Shown: in pieces, positions 9,181-12,983 of the stretch | Position numbering within the stretch: the first letter of the stretch is position 1 | Layout of the letters: the number at the start of each line of letters is the position of its first letter | Assembly: GCA_038255685.1 (NCBI GenBank) | Contig: JBBSLC010000086.1 | Location: forward strand, 1 to 12,983 | Source of the DNA: CADCSY01 sp038255685 | GTDB taxonomy: Bacteria; Actinomycetota; Acidimicrobiia; Acidimicrobiales; CADCSY01 | Direction: 5' to 3' | DNA: 12,983 nt | Notes under the pieces: generated by a model | Told to the model about the DNA's origin: nothing | What the model saw: the letters and a program-made list of their open reading frames with translations, nothing else | Databases searched by the model: none | Program-made: the position numbers and the translations under genes

Positions 9181-9216
9181 GACGGCCCGCCTCCACCTCG
9201 GTGGGGGCGGGCCGTT
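9181..9216 (+). terminator. Hairpin terminator closing the str-rpsJ operon
   Basis: ACGGCCCGC and CTCCAC (9182-9196) pair with GTGGGG and GCGGGCCGT (9201-9215) around a CTCG loop. This is a 15-bp stem with one G:U pair, extendable by a G:U at 9181/9216. It starts 16 bases after the rpsJ stop. The bases after it are TTGCGCGC, with no U-tract, as with the rpoC hairpin. Confidence 0.8.
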
Positions 9217-9233
9217 GCGCGCCCCCGGACAGC

Positions 9234-9315
9234 CCACGACCGAGCTGGCGGTTGGATCCGACCGTGCGGGTCGCTTCTGACCGCCAGTTCGGAGAGCAGC
9301 GGGGCCGGGTCGTGG
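9234..9315. promoter_or_regulatory. Nested inverted repeats in the rpsJ to GGDEF-EAL spacer
   Basis: CCGAGCTGGCGGT (9240-9252) pairs with ACCGCCAGTTCGG (9280-9292): 13 bp including one G:U. Inside it is CGACC-GTGCG-GGTCG (9259-9273). Outside it, CCACGACC (9234-9241) is complementary to GGTCGTGG (9308-9315). The outer and middle stems share two bases, so they compete at the junction. It could be a second terminator, a cruciform operator or a leader RNA structure. The function is unknown. Confidence 0.55.
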
Positions 9316-9360
9316 CGCCCTCCGGAACGTGGAGTCGGCAGTACTGAAGGTAGGGTTTTT

Positions 9361-9378
9361 CGAGCACAGTGCGAGCAC
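9361..9378. promoter_or_regulatory. Candidate operator upstream of the GGDEF-EAL gene
   Basis: CGAGCAC occurs twice, at 9361-9367 and 9372-9378, with an 11-base centre-to-centre distance. The junction also forms the palindrome GCAC-A-GTGC (9364-9372). It sits about 35-50 bases before the start codon, after a TAGGGTTTTT stretch. Phased half-sites suggest a regulator site, but no promoter elements could be defined. Confidence 0.3.
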
Positions 9379-9392
9379 GGAGTTGGTAGAAC

Positions 9393-9407
9393 CGCCTTGA
9401 GGAGGCG
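9393..9407 (+). promoter_or_regulatory. Strong ribosome site of the GGDEF-EAL gene, partly in a hairpin
   Basis: AGGAGG (9400-9405) lies five bases before ATG 9411 and settles the start over downstream ATGs at codons 8 and 26. A small stem CGCCT-TGAGG-AGGCG (9393-9407) would place half of the site in its loop and half in its 3' arm, which could modulate translation. Confidence 0.6.
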
Positions 9408-9410
9408 CTC

Positions 9411-11939
9411 ATGTCGCCAGCGGACCAGCCGATGAGGCCTGGTGTGGGTGCTGAAGCGACCCGCGCGCGCAACGTCCAGCCTCCGATGGCTTCCAGCCGG
9501 GCCGGGATCCTCGTGCGCCAGGCCCTGGACCTGATCGACGCACCGTCGGCTGCGCTCGACCCGCTCGGCCAGATCATCGAGGTGAACCTCGCCTGGGACG
9601 CCACCGCTCGGCTGGGTGGGGCAGCGGCGCTCACCACCGGGGCGGGGGTGAGCTATCTCGCCATCTGTGACATGGCGGCCGGCGAGGACACCGACGGCGC
9701 TGCCGAGTCGGCAGCGGGGATCCGCTCCGTCCTGTCGGGGGCGGCGCCGCGCTTCGACCTCGACTACCCGTGCGCGGACCGCTGGTACAGCCTCCGGGTC
9801 ACCACGCTGGGCGGCTTCGGTGGCGTGATCGTGACCCACCTCGACATCACGTCGCTCAAGGAGGCGGAGCTGCGCCTCCAGCAGGAGGAGCGTCGTCTGC
9901 ACCTGCCGTTCGACGAGTCCATGCCGATCTTCGCGCTCATCGGCGAGGACGGTGTCGTTCGGCGCCGCTCGCCGACGACGAGCCGACTGCTCGGTCTCGA
10001 GGTCGACGTCGTCCTCGGTGAGACCGCCTTCGACCGGATCGACCCGGCTGACCGGGAGCGTGCCGCCATCGCGCTCAGCGCGGTCGCTTCCACACCTGGT
10101 GCCACGGAGCGGGTCGAGCTCACGGTGATCGACGGCGAAGGTCGTCGCCGCCAGCTCGACGTGGTCGCGGCCAACCTCCTCCACGACCCGGATGTCGCCG
10201 CCATCGTCGTCACCGGCTCGGACGTCACCGAGGGCCGCCGGGCGCAGATCAGCCGCCGCCTCGAGTCGAGGCTGATGAACGTCCTCCCGACCTCGGTCGT
10301 CGTGACCGACGAGCGCCGGGCGGTCGTCTACTGGAACGACCGGGCCACGGCGATCTTCGGCCTGACGGCTGATCAGGCCCTCGGCCGAACGGTCGCCGAG
10401 CTGCGCATCGGTGCGCTCGACGACGAGCGGTCCGACGAGATCCGGGCCGCCGTCCTGCTCCGGGGCCGCTGGCACGGCGAGTACGACGCCCGGCGCAGCG
10501 ACGGGTCGGTCGTGCCCGTGCACTCGATCGTCGAGCGCCTCGACGACGAGGACATCGGCTTCCACGGCATCGTCGCCGCCACCGTCGACATCAGCGACCG
10601 TCGCCGGCTCGAGTCCGAGGTCGCGTACCAGGCGCTCCACGACCCCCTCACCGGGCTGCCGAACCGCAGCATGGTCTTGGACCACCTCGACGGCGCCCTC
10701 ACGCGCGCAGCCCTCAGAGGCGGCATCACGACGGTGCTGTGCCTCGACCTCGACGACTTCGGGTCGATCAACGAGCTCGTCGGCCACGTCGAGGGCGACG
10801 AGGTGCTCCGTGCTGTGGCTGCGCTGCTCGGCAGCGTGGTGTACGCCGGCAACATGCTGGCGCACCTGGGGGGTGATGCGTTCGTCGTCTGCTGCGAGGA
10901 CCTCGTCGATGCCTCGGCGGTCTACGTCGTGGCCGAGAAGGTGCTGCAGGTGCTGAAGGCGCCCTTCCGCCTGGGCGGCGAGCTGCGCACGCTCACCGCC
11001 AGCATGGGCGTGGCGACCTCGGTCTCGAGCAGGAACGGTGACGCCCTGCTCCGCAACGCCGAGAGCGCCCTCCGGGTCGCCAAGGGGGCAGGGCGGGGTC
11101 GGGTGGAGCTGTTCGACGACGTGGCCCACCAGCGCGCCCGTCAGCGGCACGAGATCGCTGGGCAGCTGGAGCAGGCGATCACCGAGGGCGAGCTCGCGAC
11201 CTGGTTCCAGCCCGAGGTCGACATCGTCACCGGCGCCCTGTTCGGCTTCGAGGCCCTCGTGCGGTGGCCCCATCCCGTGCGGGGGCTGATGGCGCCCGAC
11301 GAGTTCATCGCCATCGCCGAGGAGAACGACCTCATCGGGGCGCTCGGCAGCCTGGTCCTGACCGATGCCTGCAAGGCGCTCGGCCGGTGGCTCGAGCTCG
11401 TCCCGGACCACCCGCTCACCGTGTCGGTCAACGTCTCGGCCCACCAGCTCGCCGACTCGGGCCTCGCCTCGTCGGTGGAGCAGACCATCGACCGCTGCGG
11501 CGTGCCCGCCGATCGCATCTGCCTCGAGGTCACCGAGTCAGCGCTCATGGACACGCCTGCGGCCGCCAGCGCCCTGCGGGCGCTGCAAGCCACCGGTGTG
11601 AAGATCGCCATCGACGACTTCGGCACGGGGTACTCGTCCCTCCGTCGCCTGAAGCGCTTCCCCGTCGACTTCCTCAAGATCGATCGGGAGTTCATCGCGG
11701 GCCTGGGAACCGATGACGAGGACGACGTCATCGTGTCGGCCGTCGTGAACCTCGGCCGCTCGCTCGGGCTGCGCCTCATCGCCGAGGGGATCGAGACGAC
11801 CGAGCAGCTCGCGGCCCTCGACGAGCTCGGCTGCGAGTACGGCCAGGGCTACCTGTGGTCGAGGCCGTTGCCCGAGGCTGAGGCCACCGCCTTCGTCCAC
11901 GCCGACCACCGCCGCCGGATCGAGACCGCCGGCGGTTGA
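9411..11939 (+). CDS. Three-PAS GGDEF-EAL protein, probable c-di-GMP phosphodiesterase
   Basis: This 842-residue signalling protein has no transmembrane segments, so it is expected in the cytosol. Domains: PAS1 about 35-147 (contains GVSYLAIC, the YPC cysteine at 121 and HLDIT), PAS2 about 165-275, PAS3 about 285-400 (ends TVDISDRRRLE), GGDEF about 405-570 and EAL about 580-830. The GGDEF signature is GGDAF (487-491). The usual FKxxND is FGSINE (450-455), and the RxxD inhibitory site is absent (YAGN), so cyclase activity is doubtful. The EAL domain has every expected residue: EAL (614-616), Asn674, Glu706, Asp735-Asp736 in the DDFGTGYSS loop, Lys756, Glu792 and Gln812. The likely reaction is c-di-GMP to pGpG, with the GGDEF domain as a possible GTP sensor and the PAS domains as signal input. 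The PAS ligands cannot be told. It is monocistronic, with its own strong ribosome site. Confidence 0.93.
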   Translation: MSPADQPMRPGVGAEATRARNVQPPMASSRAGILVRQALDLIDAPSAALDPLGQIIEVNLAWDATARLGGAAALTTGAGVSYLAICDMAAGEDTDGAAESAAGIRSVLSGAAPRFDLDYPCADRWYSLRVTTLGGFGGVIVTHLDITSLKEAELRLQQEERRLHLPFDESMPIFALIGEDGVVRRRSPTTSRLLGLEVDVVLGETAFDRIDPADRERAAIALSAVASTPGATERVELTVIDGEGRRRQLDVVAANLLHDPDVAAIVVTGSDVTEGRRAQISRRLESRLMNVLPTSVVVTDERRAVVYWNDRATAIFGLTADQALGRTVAELRIGALDDERSDEIRAAVLLRGRWHGEYDARRSDGSVVPVHSIVERLDDEDIGFHGIVAATVDISDRRRLESEVAYQALHDPLTGLPNRSMVLDHLDGALTRAALRGGITTVLCLDLDDFGSINELVGHVEGDEVLRAVAALLGSVVYAGNMLAHLGGDAFVVCCEDLVDASAVYVVAEKVLQVLKAPFRLGGELRTLTASMGVATSVSSRNGDALLRNAESALRVAKGAGRGRVELFDDVAHQRARQRHEIAGQLEQAITEGELATWFQPEVDIVTGALFGFEALVRWPHPVRGLMAPDEFIAIAEENDLIGALGSLVLTDACKALGRWLELVPDHPLTVSVNVSAHQLADSGLASSVEQTIDRCGVPADRICLEVTESALMDTPAAASALRALQATGVKIAIDDFGTGYSSLRRLKRFPVDFLKIDREFIAGLGTDDEDDVIVSAVVNLGRSLGLRLIAEGIETTEQLAALDELGCEYGQGYLWSRPLPEAEATAFVHADHRRRIETAGG

Positions 11940-12036
11940 GGTCAGGCTGGGCTCTCACCCGGCGCGTCGTCGGGCCTCAGTGACCTGCTGCGTGCGGCTG
12001 CGCTGACCTGCACGCTGCGCTGGCAGGATGCCGGGC

Positions 12037-12321
12037 ATGCACTGGATCCTCTTCTACGACCTCGCCGACGACTACCTCGAGCGCCGGTCGTCCTTGCGGG
12101 ACGAGCACCTCGGCCTGGCCCGCGCCGCGCAGGAGCGTGGCGACCTCGTGCTGGCGGGTGCGTTGGCCGAGCCTCCGGACGGTGCGCTGCTCGTCTTCCG
12201 AGGTGAGACCGCTGCGGCCGCCGAGGCCTTCGCCAGCGAGGACCCCTACGTGGCCGCAGGCCTGGTGACGAGCTGGCGGGTCCGTCCCTGGACCGTCGTG
12301 ATCGGCGGCGACGCCCCGTAG
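12037..12321 (+). CDS. YciI-like (YCII domain) protein
   Basis: A 94-residue single-domain protein of the YciI/YCII type, a ferredoxin-like fold of uncertain enzymatic role. It shows the HWILFYDLADDYLERR first strand, RDEHLGLA with His24 (the conserved candidate active-site His), LVLAGAL, GALLVFRG, and the family's DPYVAAGLV...WRVRPW end. An ATG nine bases upstream (12028) would add three residues (MPG). I prefer 12037 because AGGA (12025-12028) is then eight bases away, and because the family usually begins at this methionine. It runs in the same direction as the GGDEF-EAL gene, 97 bases downstream, so cotranscription is possible but unproven. It is convergent with the selenoprotein candidate. 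The substrate is unknown. Confidence 0.88.
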   Translation: MHWILFYDLADDYLERRSSLRDEHLGLARAAQERGDLVLAGALAEPPDGALLVFRGETAAAAEAFASEDPYVAAGLVTSWRVRPWTVVIGGDAP

Positions 12322-12344
12322 CTGCTGCTGGGCCGTCGGGCCTG

Positions 12345-12360
12345 CCGTGCCGTGGCACGG
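12345..12360. terminator. Palindromic hairpin in a convergent gap
   Basis: CCGTGC (12345-12350), loop CGTG, GCACGG (12355-12360). It lies 23 bases after the YciI-like stop and beyond the end of the minus-strand selenoprotein candidate, so it could terminate either direction. It is short and has no U-tract. A second, looser pair, CACACGTC (12385-12392) with GACGTGTG (12422-12429), is also in this 130-base gap. Confidence 0.4.
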
Positions 12361-12451
12361 GTCGGCGCTGGTGCGCAGCGGGGCCACACGTCGCAGATCG
12401 CCATCGCCGCAGCATGACGAGGACGTGTGACAGCCGGTCCGGTTGGCTCGG

Positions 12452-12745
12452 TCAGCGAGTGCAGCTGCCGTCGTCGTCGAGCTCGACCTGGAAACCCTGC
12501 GTCACCCAGCGCCGGGTCGAGACCCGCAGGTTGCTGGCGAGGTCGGCGAGGTCGGGGGTGACGAGCACGCGCAGCTCACCCTGTCGGAGCGTCCGGTATG
12601 GCGTCAGGTTCCGGCCTGCTGTTCGGGTGGCGACCGCCACCTCGGCGACCTTGCCTCAACCGGTGGGTCGGATCAGGTCGATCACGAGCGTGCCGCCCCG
12701 CTTCTCTAGGAGGGCAGCGGCGTCGGGGGTCAAGTCGAGCTCCAT
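12452..12745 (-). CDS. Candidate small selenoprotein with in-frame TGA (Sec) at codon 30
   Basis: Reading the minus strand from ATG (12745-12743) gives 97 codons ending at TGA 12454-12452, interrupted only by TGA at codon 30 (12658-12656). Read as selenocysteine (U), the protein starts MELDLTPDAAALLEKRGG, has the local motif IRPTG-U-GKVAEV, and ends with a C-terminal Cys95 (GSCTR). Both sides of the TGA look coding. By my count 24 of 28 codons before it (excluding ATG) and 59 of 67 after it end in G or C, as in neighbouring genes. A GGGAGAGG lies just before the ATG. A SECIS-like stem loop follows the TGA. The pattern of secondary structure and a redox residue after a GG-strand recalls the small 'CC/Se motif' (seleno)proteins, but that is from memory. 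The function is unknown; a thiol/selenol redox role is a guess. The alternative is a pseudogene with a point nonsense mutation. Confidence 0.7.
12626..12658 (-). promoter_or_regulatory. SECIS-like element for the in-frame TGA
   Basis: In the minus-strand mRNA, UGA (12658-12656) is followed after 20 nt by the loop of a perfect 6-bp hairpin, GGUGGC-GGUC-GCCACC (12641-12626). Bacterial SECIS elements lie just inside the coding region after UGA, with an apical loop carrying G and U. The loop here, GGUC, equals the one in E. coli fdhF as I recall it, where the spacing is 18 nt. A lower UCG/CGA pairing with a 4-nt bulge is possible. Confidence 0.65.
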
Positions 12746-12823
12746 GCCTCTCCCAACCAGCGAGCCGGTCCAGCCCTTCCCGGCGTCGGCTCGGCGCCAG
12801 GCGTGGGCAGGGCTGAGCCAGCC
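12746..12823 (-). other. Spacer upstream of the selenoprotein candidate
   Basis: This is a 78-base gap between the TGA of the edge gene (12826-12824) and the ATG at 12745. Apart from the GGGAGAGG ribosome site next to the ATG, no promoter or hairpin was convincing. The frame is open throughout but has no ATG or GTG start, so the gene most likely begins at 12745. Cotranscription with the edge gene is possible. Confidence 0.5.
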
Positions 12824-12983
12824 TCAGGACGGTCGCTCGATCGGCGCTGAGCCTCCGCGAGCGTCGTCGACGAGCCGGAGCTCGTCGACCGGGAGCTCGA
12901 TGCCGGCAGCGCCGAGCGCAGTGAGGGCCGCCTCGATCGCGGCGCCGTGGGCGGCGGTGCTCGCGCTGCGGTGCGAGCCGGTC
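12824..12983 (-). CDS. C-terminal fragment of an unidentified protein, possibly MscS-like
   Basis: The final 52 residues of a minus-strand gene run in from the right edge and stop at TGA 12826-12824. Nearly every codon ends in G or C, supporting real coding. The visible part reads as one amphipathic helix (AIEAALTALGAAG) followed by IELPVDELRLVDD and a disordered tail. An 'AAGIELP' helix-strand ending is reminiscent of the carboxy end of small mechanosensitive (MscS) channels, but this is too little to assign a family. It lies 78 bases upstream of the selenoprotein candidate in the same direction, so the two may form an operon. Confidence 0.6.
   Translation of the reverse strand, partial: TGSHRSASTAAHGAAIEAALTALGAAGIELPVDELRLVDDARGGSAPIERPS

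Noticed and set aside
12452..12640. A stand-alone 62-residue minus-strand gene starting at GTG 12640
   Set aside because: The start has no ribosome site and falls inside the SECIS-like stem. The same frame continues upstream with coding character through a single TGA to a better start at 12745.
12656..12658. Pseudogene caused by a nonsense TGA
   Set aside because: Not excluded, but less favoured. There is no second lesion, codon character is intact on both sides, and a correctly spaced SECIS-like hairpin is present.
12443..12816. Plus-strand open frames at 12443-12709 and 12598-12816
   Set aside because: They are antisense to the better-supported minus-strand gene, have low-complexity Arg/Pro/Ser-rich products and no ribosome site.

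Overview
The window is a very GC-rich bacterial chromosome segment. The S12, EF-Tu and RpoC sequences resemble Actinomycetota, and my best guess is an Acidimicrobiia-type actinobacterium. This rests on recalled protein similarity and on strong G/C preference at third codon positions; no search was run. The left two thirds is the conserved transcription/translation locus and the right third is accessory.

Layout. Bases 2-2626 hold the 3' two thirds of rpoC, followed by a strong GC hairpin. A small minus-strand gene (2772-3263) encodes a coiled-coil protein with a C-terminal membrane helix. It is divergent from galE (3375-4391). A candidate promoter (4405-4434) then precedes the str-type operon rpsL, rpsG, fusA, tuf, with rpsJ appended (4508-9165). 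Two hairpins sit in the rpsG-fusA spacer, and a 15-bp hairpin closes the operon directly after rpsJ, so the rest of the S10 operon does not follow here. Next come a structured spacer, a cytosolic three-PAS GGDEF-EAL protein (9411-11939) and a YciI-like protein (12037-12321).

The right edge is read from the minus strand. The C-terminus of an unidentified, possibly MscS-like, protein enters from the window edge (12824-12983). Between it and the YciI-like gene is the most interesting element. A 97-codon reading frame (12745 down to 12452) looks coding on both sides of one in-frame TGA (12656-12658). Twenty nucleotides after that TGA is the apical loop of a perfect 6-bp stem with a GGUC tetraloop, the arrangement of a bacterial SECIS element. 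I interpret it as a small selenoprotein that ordinary gene calling would truncate or miss.

Functionally, the rpoC and str/rpsJ genes make RNA polymerase beta', two ribosomal head proteins, the two main elongation factors and S10/NusE. galE supplies UDP-galactose-type precursors. The PAS-GGDEF-EAL protein probably degrades c-di-GMP in response to a cytosolic signal, because its GGDEF site is degenerate while its EAL site is complete. No tRNA, rRNA, CRISPR array or insertion sequence was seen.
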